From NCBI GenBank assembly GCA_026120185.1, contig JANUWF010001272.1, positions 1,984,001 to 2,048,000 on the forward strand: a DNA stretch of 64,000 nucleotides, in the 5' to 3' direction. The notes below the pieces were generated by a model. That model had not been told where the DNA came from and searched no databases. It saw nothing but the letters and a program-made list of their open reading frames with translations. The position numbers and the translations under genes were made by a program. How positions within the stretch are numbered: position 1 is the stretch's first letter; each line of letters starts with the position of its first letter. Positions 38,295 through 49,334 of the stretch are shown piece after piece. Source of the stretch: Voacanga thouarsii (lineage: Eukaryota > Streptophyta > Magnoliopsida > Gentianales > Apocynaceae).

Positions 38295-39080
38295 ATGAAA
38301 TCTAACCAAATCTATACCTCAACGAATGCTAAAAAGGAAGATAGCCTTAGAGTGAGAAATGAGTATAAACCTCCACCCCCATTATATGAGCAACCAATGA
38401 AGGGAATTAGAGAATATTATGAGGGAGATTATCTAAAAATTCCAACGAGACATGAGGACAAAAAATTTAGGAGTGAAAAATTGACTAAGAAGTCCACATA
38501 TACCAATCCCATTTTTCAATATTCACCAAACCAGAAAAATACGACACCAAAACAATCATCAAAGATAGCCTCAAAGCCAAGAGAGGAAGCGGGTAGTGAA
38601 AAAAGGCTTGAGGTTGGGAAGGTTTGCCCATTGATTGGTGTTGCTAGAAAGATTAAGGGTGCGAATGATGTTGAGAATGAAGAGAATTTCTAAATATGCA
38701 ATATCTTTTACATAAGGTGTCTAGTTGAACAAAAGCCTTATAGTATGATCATTGATGGAGGAAGTTGCACCAATGTGATAAGTGCAACCTTAGTGGAGGA
38801 CTTGGGATTAAAAACCATGAGATATCCTAAACCATACAAACTCTATTGGTTGAGTGATTATGGTGAAGTAAAAGTAAACAAACAAGTTAAGGTTGAGTTT
38901 GATATGAGGGCCTATAAAGATATGGTGCTATGTGATGTGTTCCCAAAGTAAGTGGGGCATATTTTATTAGGAAGACCATGGATGTTTGATAGAGATGTGA
39001 CACACAAAGGGGGGGGGGGGGGAGAATAAATATACATTGGAGAAGGATGGAAAGAAGATCATATTATTTCCATTACCTCC
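38295..39080 (+). pseudogene. Element E gag end and aspartic protease
   Basis: A frame at 38295-38693 encodes a basic, Lys/Pro-rich tail of gag that ends in ENEENF. After a short gap the protease reads MIIDGGSCTNVISATLVEDL (Asp at 38754-38756), then KPYKLYWLSDYGEVKVNKQ and, past a TAA at 38949-38951, HILLGRPWMFDRDV. These are the landmarks of the gypsy-type retropepsin; plants of this group use DGGS at the active site. A G13-14 run at about 39009-39022 then breaks the frame. No RT follows before the 3' LTR. Confidence 0.85.
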
Positions 39081-39415
39081 TAGTGAGGAGCTTAAAGATC
39101 AAAACATCACGAGGGAAGAAGACAACAAAAGAAGAGAGTTGAGAAAAAAGAAGCAAAAATAAGAGGGGAAAGAAGAAAAACTTAAAGAGAGCATAAAAGG
39201 AAAGATGATAGGAAAAAAATGAGTGAGACTTTCTTGTGCTTGAAGAGTGAAAATAATAAGAGAGAGGCTACAAAGAAGAAAAGTGAAGATGAAGGGAAAA
39301 ATGAGTTTTATGTGGGAGAGAATAAACTTCTATTTTTATCTTCACAAAAAAATTCTTATTTGAGATCTTATACAGGTATTAATTCGAGGACGAATTGTCT
39401 TCAAGAATAGAGAAA

Positions 39416-40545
39416 TGATAGGAATCCATCCAATTAATATGCCAAAGCTAAAGAAGGGGGATGGAGATTTAAACCACATTCTATGATACCAAAGAAGAAT
39501 TTAAATTAGAAAGGCTTTCAATAGAGGATTCAACCCAAACAAGCCACCAAGCCAAGGAATATGGAGATAGTAAAGAAGTGAGTGCCAAAGAGAAACTTGA
39601 AAGACCTTCAAGAAGACAAATCAAGAATCAAGAAAGTTGCCAAGTGATGGAAGATCAAAGAAAGGCCAAAAAGAACAAGGCTTGAACAACAATTTGTGTG
39701 GAGGATCAAAGTAGCACAATAGAAAGGTTGAAGGTAAGAGAAAATAAGCCGGTAGTGAAGAACAGTGCTCACTTGGCGCCAAGCCCAGCAAGGCTACCTG
39801 GCGCTAGGTCTACTTTACTTGTTGGCCAAATTTTTATAGTGCTTACCCAGCGTCAGGACTAACAAGTCTACTTGGCGCAAGGTCACTTTAGGCATAGCCC
39901 TATTTTGCAGAATTTTCTTATTTTATTTTATTTTTATTTCTAATTTTATTCTCACGACTTTTATTATGTAATAGAGATATTTTGGACCTTTTAAAGGTTT
40001 GAAAGGCTGAGATTTCATCTCACTTTAGTTATGTGTAGATGCCTATACATATGGCATTATAACATTTTAAATGTAACAACAACTTTGAGTATTGATAACA
40101 ATCAAAGAGTCTCATTTGAGAGCTTTTGAGAGATGATTTCTCTTGGGTAAATCCCATGAACATCAAGACCATTCTTAGGGCTTAGTCCTTCTCTATATAT
40201 TAAGTCTATAAACTCTTTTAGGATAGATTAATTAGTTTGCTAATTTGGATCTTAAGTTAAAGATAATCTAAGGTTCTTGTTATAGGTAAAGTTGGTTGCC
40301 CAAATCATCTTCTTCAAAGTGTTCTTGGTTTCTTGTTAAATTAAGGGTCTTTGGTTGTGTTTTATATGACTTGATTATCATTTCTAGTGTTCTAAGTCCT
40401 TTATTTTGGCTTAGAGTTTTAGTATTTGAATTGGGTATGTCATTTCTTCACTAAACTTACTATTTTCAGTTCTTAATTGGATCTTGTATTTTGCCCCAAA
40501 TTTAGCCAAGAAATTCGTTGAAAAATCACTCCCAAGATCATATAA
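39416..40545 (+). repeat. 3' LTR of element E
   Basis: Matches 36236-37351 with roughly ten percent differences, including the GC-rich cluster (GGCGCCAAGCCC, CTGGCGCTAGGT) at about 39775-39885. The last bases read ATATAA where the 5' copy has ATATCA. Confidence 0.88.
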
Positions 40546-40550
40546 ACCAT

Positions 40551-41698
40551 CTAGTCCAACCTTGCATGAAAATCCCAAGACTAGAGACGAAAGGAGGATA
40601 GAGAAAGGCAAAGCCTTGTTGGGATCACAAACGTGTAGGGATATCTAATGCTACAAGTGTTTAGGATATGGGCTTTCCTTCCAAGAGTGTCTAAATAAGA
40701 AGATAGTGTTTATAAATGACCAAGGTAATATCTCATCTGGTGAAGAAGAATGTGGTGAGGCATTGGAAGAAAAATTTGAAGGGGAAAGAAAAAAGGGAAT
40801 TGTGATTGAACCCACTTGTTCATTGATTGGAGTAGCAATGGAAGTTGAAAATGCTTGTGAGGGAGTGGAAGAAGGAGAAAATTTGTAAAGAGAGAATATA
40901 TTTTTTTCAAGGTGTCTAATTAAGAAAATGTAGTGTCTTCATTGATGGAGGAAGTTGTAAAAATCTGATTAGTGTTACATTGGTGGAGGAGTTAGGAATA
41001 GAAACCTTGAAACACCTTAGAACTTATAAGTTACCATGGTTAAACAATTGTGGAGATGTGAAGGTGAACAAACAAGGCAAGGTTGCTATTGATATAAGGA
41101 AGTATAAGGATGAAATTGTTTGTGATATATTTCCCATGCATATAGGGTATATTGTGTTAGAAAAACCTTGGTTGTTTGATAGAGATATGGTCCATGAAGG
41201 GAAGAAGAACACTTATTCTTTGAGGAAAGATGGAAAGAAGATTACTCTACTTCCCTTATCCCCTAGTGAGGTTTTGAGAGATCAAAATATCTTGAGAGGA
41301 AAAGAAAAGGAAAGAAGAGAGGGAAATGAGAGGAAAAAGAAGATAAGTGAGAAAAGAAATGAGGAGAAAAAAAGAGAAAAGAGGGAAGAACCAAATGAGA
41401 GGGAACAAGAGGTAGAGGTGAGAGAAGAAAGAGAGATAAAAACTGAGGAAGTAAAGGAAAACGAGGATGAGAGGATAGTGACTACCTCAAGTTGGAGAGA
41501 AAAAGCAAAGAGAGACAAACAACAAGACAAAAAAAAGAAAAGAAAAGAGAGAGGAGGTAAAATAAGAGGGAAAATGTGGGTAATGAAGAGAAAAAATATA
41601 GAGAAGAATGAGGTACAAAACAATGACATTTTACTTTTACAAAAACTCTCTTTTTTGAATTCTTATATATGTTTTGATTTAAGGATGAATCCTTTCCA
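40551..41698 (+). pseudogene. Element D gag end and aspartic protease
   Basis: Continues D's gag after the E insertion. A third zinc-knuckle-like motif, CYKCLGYGLSFQEC (40649-40690), has Leu in place of the His. A TAA just precedes it. Downstream the protease reads FIDGGSCKNLISVTLVEELG (Asp at 40944-40946), then TYKLPWLNNCGDVKVNKQG and YIVLEKPWLFDRD. A very Lys/Glu/Arg-rich tail follows (about 41280-41600) and ends near DLRMNPFQEGEN. In autonomous relatives RT would begin after this point; here the polypurine tract and 3' LTR follow directly. Confidence 0.88.
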
Positions 41699-41710
41699 AG
41701 AAGGGGAAAA

Positions 41711-42824
41711 TGATAGAAATTGCCCCAGGTACGAAGGCCACCCAAAAGAAAACAAAGAGAAGTCCAAGCCACAACTCATAACACCTTAGGTGAGATCCAT
41801 TTTCAAGAGGTTTCAACAGGAATTTAAGGCCAACCAAGCCAACAAACCAAGGTCTAAGAGATTAATGAAAGAGTGGATAAAGAAAGGAAGGCCAAAAGCA
41901 GTACAAAGAAGGCAATAATCTTTGTGGAAGGTCAAGTAAACAAATGAACAAGGATTAAAAGGCAAAGGGACAAATGAAAGAATGTGACCTAAGGGAGCTT
42001 CAAATGGAAATAATTTTAACTTCAAAACTATTTGGAAGATCAAGGGAATATATGGAAAAGGAATGGAAGGAATGGAGGTCAAATGAGCAGGAATTGTAGT
42101 GCCCAAAGCTGATCTGATGCCGGCCTAAATCGATCGACCAGGCATCGGCTATGATCTGTAAAATTTCTCAATTTTTGGTGTATGTACTATTCAGCAGATT
42201 GGACCCAGCATGGGCCTTAATAACCCGACCTGGCGCCATTTGTGGACTGGCTAAGTCTCGATTTTTGTGAACGGGTACTGTTCCTCCAGATTACGGTACC
42301 ACTTCCAGGAGACCTACCCAGTGCTGGCCCTATTCTGGAACTCGAACCCCTGATGTTTTTTAGCTATTTTGGGTTCATTTTATAATATTTAAAAAGTAGT
42401 TAGGGTAAGATATCTATATATATATGCTCTTATAACTATTGTAAACATAACCTTTGGAGGCATATGAAATTATGAGAGTTCAAGAACTCTTTGAGAGCTT
42501 TGGAGAGGGTAATCCTCTTGGGTGATGCCCATAAACATCAAGACTAAATCAAAGGATTTAGTCCCACCTTTGATCTTATCTCTAAATCTTAAGGGATAAT
42601 CTAACCTTCATTTCTATTCTTATGGGCTAGGTTGCCTAGTGTGTTTGATAGAGTTGAGTTAGGTGCCTTCAAATTCCTATCCTTGATGTTCTAATCTTTG
42701 GTAGATTAGGGTGTTAGGGTGTCTTTGAAGTAGGCCAGCATTTTAGTGTTCTTGTGTGTGGGTTTGGTAGGTTTCTTGTTCTTGAGTTTAATCCATAAGT
42801 TTGGTGCTTCTCGAGATCATATCA
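41711..42824 (+). repeat. 3' LTR of element D
   Basis: 1114 bp, matching 33079-34259 with many transitions. The purine tract GAAGGGGAAAA at about 41699-41710 precedes it. Confidence 0.9.
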
Positions 42825-42830
42825 AGAAGA

Positions 42831-43341
42831 CATTACAAGTAAATTGGTGTTCAACGACAAAATTTTTTTATTGCTAAAAGTCAAAATTTCCTTGGTGAAG
42901 CATTTTAGCGACAAAGAAAAAAAAAAAAAATCCTCGCCATTTCCTTGGCTAAGTTTCATTGCCAAAAGATCTTGGCGATAAAATTTTTAATTTTGTTTCT
43001 AAACAGTTCTTTCATGAGAAAAATTGTTTTATCACTAAAGCCATCACTTTTAGTTAGGAAACATTTTCTCTCTAAAACTAAACGATTTTTGTTGCCAAAA
43101 GCTTTTATTTTGTCACTAGTGATAATTTTTTGTAAGAAAAAGTTTCATCACTAAAATTTCATCCCAAAAATATAAGTTTATCAGTGGCAACAAAAAGTTT
43201 TCTCACCAATCACAAAATGTTTTGTCGTAAAAATGCATCAATGGAGATAACATACTTTGTTATTGCCGACAAAAAATTTCTTCACCAAAAAGTCACTAAA
43301 AATTTGTTAAAAAATAAAAATTGTTGAATTTTTTTACTGTC
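42831..43341. mobile_element. CACTA-like subterminal region, one end only
   Basis: CATTACAAGTAAA at 42831 resembles the CACTACAAGAAA end of plant CACTA elements. The following 500 bp repeat short motifs such as GCGACAAA, TTGCCAAAAG, TCACTAAAA and GGCGATAAA in both orientations, which is typical of CACTA subterminal transposase-binding arrays. The opposite end is not found. Element D landed directly beside it. Confidence 0.5.
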
Positions 43342-43358
43342 ATCCAACTCCACCAATA

Positions 43359-43854
43359 CAACAACAACAACAAATTAAGCCTTAATCCTAAGTAACTTGG
43401 GGTCGGCTATATGAACCAACGTCAGGCAACGTGTGGTCATCCACATGAATCCTCTCTCGCCACTTTCTTCTATCGAACATCATACTTTCATCCAAATCTA
43501 ACAAAGACATATCTCTCTTAATTACCTCTATCCATGTCATTTTAGACCTACCTCTACCTCTACCTCTGTCTAACCTATCCTGCCTCACTCTCTCCATCGC
43601 CTTAATAGGAGCATCCCTCGGTCTTCTCTGAACGTGTCCAAACCAACGCAGACAACTTTCTCTCATCTTTTCCTCAATAGATGCCACACCCACCTTTTCC
43701 CTAATGATCTCATTTCTAACTCTATCCTTCCTAGTATATCCACACATCCACCGTAACATACGCATCTCAGCTAATTTCATTTTTGAATATGACACCTTTT
43801 AGCTACCCAACATTCCGTACCATATAACAAAGTAGGTCGGAAAAAGGTGGGTAT
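43359..43854 (-). mobile_element. 5'-truncated RTE-type LINE with 17-bp target duplication
   Basis: The minus strand encodes the C-terminus of an RTE-class reverse transcriptase: [18 protein letters not shown], then [15 protein letters not shown] and [20 protein letters not shown] segment precedes it after a frameshift. The 3' end is a TTG-repeat tail (ACAACAACAACA on the plus strand near 43359), as in RTE elements. The flanks 43342-43358 and 43855-43871 are a 17-bp duplication (ATCCAACTCCACCAATA) with one C/T difference, which fixes the insertion at about 496 bp. Only the last ~150 residues of the polyprotein remain. Confidence 0.92.
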
Positions 43855-43871
43855 ATCCAACTCCACTAATA

Positions 43872-44200
43872 ACTCACCAAATTTCTAACCTAAGCCCTCC
43901 CATATATGCTTGAAGCTACTCAACTGCTAGGCTAAGCTTAATTGTTTGGTCATATCCTTTTTTCCTCATATTTAAACTACTATCAACGGTTTTTTACCAA
44001 ATTTTTTTGAAACATTAGTGTATTAATAAAATATAATAAAATCATATTAATTTTACTATTAAAACGTATTATTCAATATAATAAATTATTTTGTACATCT
44101 ATATAATTTTCAAAGTTTATATTCTTTTAATTATATCATCATTTTTATTAAATGATTTATACATTTAGATCGACTAGAAAAAAAAAGACTGAAACATGTA
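43872..44200. other. No gene seen
   Basis: AT-rich, possibly the remainder of the CACTA-like element. No recognisable end. Confidence 0.4.
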
Positions 44201-44204
44201 TATT

Positions 44205-44456
44205 TTTAACAAATACATATATGTACATATATATACACAATACATACATATATATAATACATATATACATACATCTAAATATATATAGATATACAACACA
44301 CACGCACACAGACATATAACACATATATATATATATATATACATACATTATATACGACACATAAATAAATAAATAAATAAATATATATATATATACATAT
44401 AATATATATATATACATAAATATATATACAACATATACACATATATATACAATACA

Positions 44457-44508
<52 letters not shown>

Positions 44509-44560
44509 GCATATATATACACACACACAACAACAACAACATATATATGCACATATTTAT
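44205..44560. repeat. Compound TA/CATA microsatellite
   Basis: Mixed TATACA, ATAA and (AT)n runs over about 350 bp, ending in CAACAA units. The long minus-strand Tyr/Ile frames here are artefacts of the repeat. Confidence 0.95.
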
Positions 44561-44827
44561 GAGGGGTTGGTGAATCAAAATCAAACTGCACTAAAATGAG
44601 AGGGGGTAGTGAAACAAAATCAAATAGTGCACACAAAATATCAAATTTGATATTAAAAGGTTTTTTAAATAAAAATCAAGTTTCATATCCAAGGTAATAG
44701 AAATGAAGAAAAATAAATAGGAGTGTTAATATTATATTCAAAATTTATTCTAATAATTGTTATATCTTTCCAAAGAAAGAATTAAAGATGCAAACAACTA
44801 TTTCAATAATAATAAAATATGGGTCCA

Positions 44828-46055
44828 TGATAGGAATCAACACAGTATTGAAGAACAATTTCAAGAAGAGGACTAATATGGTTTAAAAAACCTTAGGGGG
44901 GGGGGGGACTTTCTAGTAGATCAGAAGTAATACTACGTAACTTCAAGGACACTTTTTGATTTCAAGAATGCAACCAGGAGTCTTTTTAAAGTTAGCACAA
45001 ATGATATGAAATGAGGATAGGTAGTTGAGATAGAGTATTTAAAGATAAAAGTCAGTGAGAGTGTAGTGAAGAAATTTAAGCAAGAGACACGAAATAAAGC
45101 TCAGAGATTTATAGTGGTTCGATCCTCAAATGATCTACATCCACTACCTTAAGTTCTTTCAACACACTCACAAAAACCTTTTTCTAACTCAATAGTGGTA
45201 GATGACACTAATCTTACATAAGAGGATTACCAACTTTTGTTTTACACCCAACCTCTTTAATCACAACAATCAAGGCTCACCTCAACTGGGTTTTACCTTC
45301 TCAACCTTGATACAAGTTAGAATGAAGGAAATTTTACAAAAATAGCTCACAAGTTTGAGCAGATTGTGAACAGATGGGCACAAACACCTTTTTCTTTTTG
45401 AACAATTTAATTTCACTTTTGAAGCACAAATGAAAAGGGAGATTTTTGTATTTTAAAGTGTAAGAGTGTTTTTGAGAAAGATAGCACAAAAATCTGCTTT
45501 AAAATCGAGTTTTGAAAGCTTTTATAGGAGCAAAAAGCAAGATAGCAACGACTAGTTTTTCGCTGTCAGGTTTTCTAGAATTTTAGACTAAAAGATTAGA
45601 AAAAAATGGTCCAAAAGGGTACTTTTTTAGGCAGAAATATTTAGAAACTATTATAGAGTTTTGGATGAAGTTTTGGATGTAGAAGTCTATCCAAACTACT
45701 CAATTCAAACATCTGAAGACCTACATTTTGAAATCATTTTATTTGTAAGCTTCAAGATAAAAATAAACTGAATCATAAGGTAAAAGAGACATAGGAATTT
45801 ACACATTATACCTTGACAAACGATTCCTAGTATAAACTTCTTTCATAAGGACTTCACGATTTGCAAGCTCTTGAAATTATACTTGATTAATCACTTTTTT
45901 GGATTTCATTTTCTTAAGAGTTGCTTAGCAACCTCATTTGCATGTCTTGAAAGAATTGAGGTCGAACATGTCTGATCACATATAAATCACATAATTTAGT
46001 CCTCATCAATGTTTGTCATAAGTCAAAATATATGAGAATCCCCTTAAGGCTAACA
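44828..46055 (-). repeat. 3' LTR of the SIRE-like element
   Basis: Its start on the minus strand is TGTTAGCCTTAAGG at 46055, directly after the polypurine tract. The other end is inferred at TGATAGGAATC (44828 on the plus strand), which gives TG...CA. The inner end is well supported and the outer end only weakly, because the partner LTR is not in the window. Contains a G13 run near 44894. Confidence 0.6.
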
Positions 46056-46761
46056 ATCTCCCCCTTTTTGAGTGATGGCAAACTTGATAGGATTGTGACA
46101 TAAAAAATAATAATATGTATAGTACGGACATATTAGACCAAGAGAAATAGGAATATTTTAACTGAAATGCATTATCTCATTATAGGATTCCAAGAGTACT
46201 TATGAGATTAAGATAAGAAAATTTAAGTATGTATTCACAAACATGGCTCAATGAGCCTATGGACCAACTTACCTCCATATCCTTCTTCCTTCCATCTAAG
46301 GACAATTCCACAAGGGAATAGCCACACTAATAGTCACAAAAAAGTGTATAGATATGTACATAAAGGTGTGTAGAAGATAAATCAAAAGATGTAATACTCC
46401 CCCTATATAGGTGTATATATGAACAGAGGATAACGAGATACTAGCTATGAAGTGCATTTGAAAAAAAAGACTAGATTCTAAGGTTTTTAGACTTTCAAAA
46501 TGTGCATCTAGAATGGGATAAAATGAGGTAGAAGATGGCCCTTTAAAAAGTTATTTTTGGATTGATATTTTGAATTGAAGAAATATAAGTCCAAAACTCC
46601 CTCTATGTATGTGTAGGAAAAAAAAATCCCAAGAGTTTAGATTAGTGATTTTTCCTGGAATTGATCGAACTTATTTTTCTCAAGGAATATCATCATAAGG
46701 ATTTTACTGAGCAACCAAAAGGAATCAGTCCAAATTTTATGAAAGTCTACTCATGTATCCT

Positions 46762-48766
46762 TGATAGGGCCTAAATTAGTCATATTTTTCCTAGTTATTT
46801 AATGTTATTTTGTGATATATTTTGTGAAATAACTAGTCATATCCCTTTCTATTTGATATTTCCCTTATAAAAAATATTTTTTTTTTTGTAATTTTATGCA
46901 AAAATAAGGAAAAATTAGAGCTAATTGTGTGATTTTCAAAATATAGGCGGCGCCAGCCCGAGAAGGACAGCCGGCGCCGGTCTTCCACTGGAAAAGCATA
47001 AAGAAATTGAGTGAAAGTGCAATTGGAATTGGAATAAAGGAAAAGGGAGAATCGACTCGGTTCATGGCTTATTCACGGCTCAATAACAAGATAAAAGAAA
47101 CAAAGACATACAGCCAAAAACGAAAGAAAGACACAAAAGCAATAGCAAAGAAAGAATTGATTTCAGTGGGGCCAAGGTAGATGTGGAAGTCAACAATTGC
47201 GACTACAGAAGGAAAAAAGAAATAGCTCGGTTTGCAATCAGCAAGAAAGATTTTGGTAGCTTTGGATGTTTGTGGCTTACGTGAGCCGACACAACACAGG
47301 ACAACATAAAGAAAGGAAACAGATTTCGGTGGGAGTTTAGCGGCTCAATTGAGTTGGTTCAGTAAAAGGAAATGGAAGCAATTTCAGCAGTAGCTCATTA
47401 GCAGCTCAATTGGAGCCGATTGCAAAGGCAAAACAGAAAAGGTAAAGCAGCTTCGGTGGCTCAACATTGAGCCGATGCAACAAAGATAAAGATTTTGGTG
47501 GATTTTCAATTTTGGTCCGCACGGCTTCAATTGGAAGCCAATGTCAACAATTCGAATTCCACAACCTCCAGCACAAAATGACAAGACAAAATTCCAATTA
47601 AAGTCCAATTCTCAATTCAATTCTCAAAAGTTAAGGGGGTGGAATTTCTTTATATTATTTAGAATTTTATTTTAGACTTTTATTAATCCTTTTTTATTTT
47701 TGATTTCTTTAGGTAATTTTTTCTTCTTTATTTAGGACTCTTTTAGGAACTTTGTAAGCCTATAAATAAAGGCTAATTTACCATAGGAAGGGGGGTGCAC
47801 AATGCAGAGGCTTAGTTATATTTTAAAGTGCATCATCAATATTTTCTCGAGATAAAGAGTTCAAGGAGGATTATACAATAGGGTCTTCAAAGGAAGAAGA
47901 AGAAGGCTTGTCTATGAGTGTCTATTTCTTTCCTTTGTTTTCTTTTTCTTGAACAATGATGTATTAATTATTTTATTGTAATTTGACATTGTTTTAGGTA
48001 TTCATGATTTTTAGAGTTATTTGATCTTTTGATTAATTGATTATTCTTCTTGGTATTTAATTACTTGGGCATATTACGAAATTAATTGATTATTTCTTTT
48101 CATTAGCTTGCTAGACCAAAGAGGTTGATGGTGGTTGCAATTGATTAATTTCATATTTATTGGCTGTTACCTTGCTAGACCAAAGAGGTTAATTGCTGAG
48201 GATTAAGTAATTAAAGGTTAATTAATGTTTGCCAGACCAATGACTCATTGATTAATTTCATGCTTTAAATTTGCCAGACCAAGGAAATTTAATTAAGGAT
48301 TGTGTTTAATGCGTCTTTTGGGTGAATTAGTTGAGACAGACTAAGTGATGCTAATTTATCTAGAGGATAGTGATTTCATGAATTGACCATCGAAGTGAGT
48401 TTACTTTAATCCTTCATGATGCCAAGAGAATAATTGGTTGTGATAATGGTTGGGTTCTTTAAGATCATGTTTGTTTAAACAATAGCTTGAGTTACATAAT
48501 TCTCCATCATTGACATGTATATATATTTTTATTTTTTTATTTTATTTTATTTCATTTTTTCTCTTTGTTGAGTCGGTTAAACAATGAAAGAAAAGTGATT
48601 AATACATACTTGTTCCTGAAGGATCGGCACTCGTTTGAACCCTATGCTCGGTTAATGATGAGTACACTTGCTTATATATATAATTTAGGGTTAACGTTTT
48701 AATGTAAACTTGATTAGGAATGTACTTATTTTTATATGATTTTTATACCCAAATCTATACACATCA
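46762..48766 (+). mobile_element. Solo LTR of gypsy family C, 2005 bp
   Basis: Starts TGATAGGGCCTAAATTAGTC and ends CTATACACATCA. It is flanked by perfect ATCCT target duplications (46757-46761 and 48767-48771). Its first 150 bp match, on the opposite strand, the LTR start at 60766 (TGATAGGAGCTAAAATCACT), so both belong to one family. It has the GC-rich CCGGCGCCGG cluster at about 46945-46985. It sits in the 3' non-coding part of the SIRE-like element. Confidence 0.92.
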
Positions 48767-49334
48767 ATCCTCAACATCTAAATATTTAACAAAGTGCATA
48801 TCACAACCATAGCTAAAACAAATCATCCAGTTTATTCAAAATCAGTTAGAATGCACAATGAACTCATACTCATACTGCAAAATTCCTTAATTTGTAATAA
48901 CAATGACATCTTGACATAGTCTCCATCAATAATAACAATGACATCTCAACATAGTCTCCATTAATTCACCTAATTCTTCACAGTCTACATTCTCAAACCA
49001 TAAACAGTCACAATCACAGTATGAAAATTCATAATATATATTCTCAAATCTCAATTCACAGCTTATCATTTGCCATTCATAATCTACCATTTTAATTCTA
49101 TTTTCTCCCTATTTATCATCAATCAAAATGCAAGAAAGACTGAATAAAGAGAACATATTGTCAAACCTCGATCAAGAGAGCATAATAAATATATATAGTT
49201 AGAAAGATCAACAGGAGTAAGTGCAGAAATAAATTATTCAAGTAGTGCAGAAATCATAAAATTGTTTGTCAATAGGAAAGCAATAAAATTGTTCAATCAT
49301 TGGAAGTTAGTAAGCAGCACGCATGATTGGCCAG

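Larger units (their letters stand above)
36236..40545 (+). mobile_element. Element E: second gag/protease-type LTR element nested in D
   Basis: LTRs at 36236-37351 and 39416-40545 start TGATAGGAATCCATCC. They share LTR wording with D (GAGAGCTTT followed by a TTGGGT...CCCAT block), so the two families are related. The flanks GCCAT (36231-36235) and ACCAT (40546-40550) are a target duplication with one change. The ~2.06-kb interior has a protease domain but no zinc knuckle, RT or integrase. The insertion lies within D's gag frame, so E arrived after D. Confidence 0.9.
33079..42824 (+). mobile_element. Element D: gypsy-type LTR element with gag and protease only
   Basis: LTRs at 33079-34259 and 41711-42824 both start TGATAGRAATTGCCCCAGGT and end ATCATATCA. 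An iMet-type primer site follows the 5' LTR, and a purine tract (GAAGGGGAAAA) precedes the 3' LTR. The flanks AAAAG (33074-33078) and AGAAG (42825-42829) are a 5-bp target duplication with one change. Once the nested element E is subtracted, the interior is about 3.1 kb and holds a gag-like region, CCHC motifs, a retroviral-type protease and a charged tail. Reverse transcriptase, RNase H and integrase are absent. This fits the terminal-repeat gag class of non-autonomous elements, which would need a related autonomous partner. Confidence 0.9.

Noticed and set aside
39005..39025. Poly-G run as a G-quadruplex signal
   Set aside because: A single homopolymer, probably slippage inside the decayed protease; no spaced G-tracts.
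41282..41629. Minus-strand Phe/Ser/Leu-rich frame
   Set aside because: Shadow of the Lys/Glu-rich tail of element D on the other strand.
44157..44636. Long minus-strand Tyr/Ile/Cys frames that look like membrane segments
   Set aside because: They come from the TA/CATA microsatellite in all three frames.
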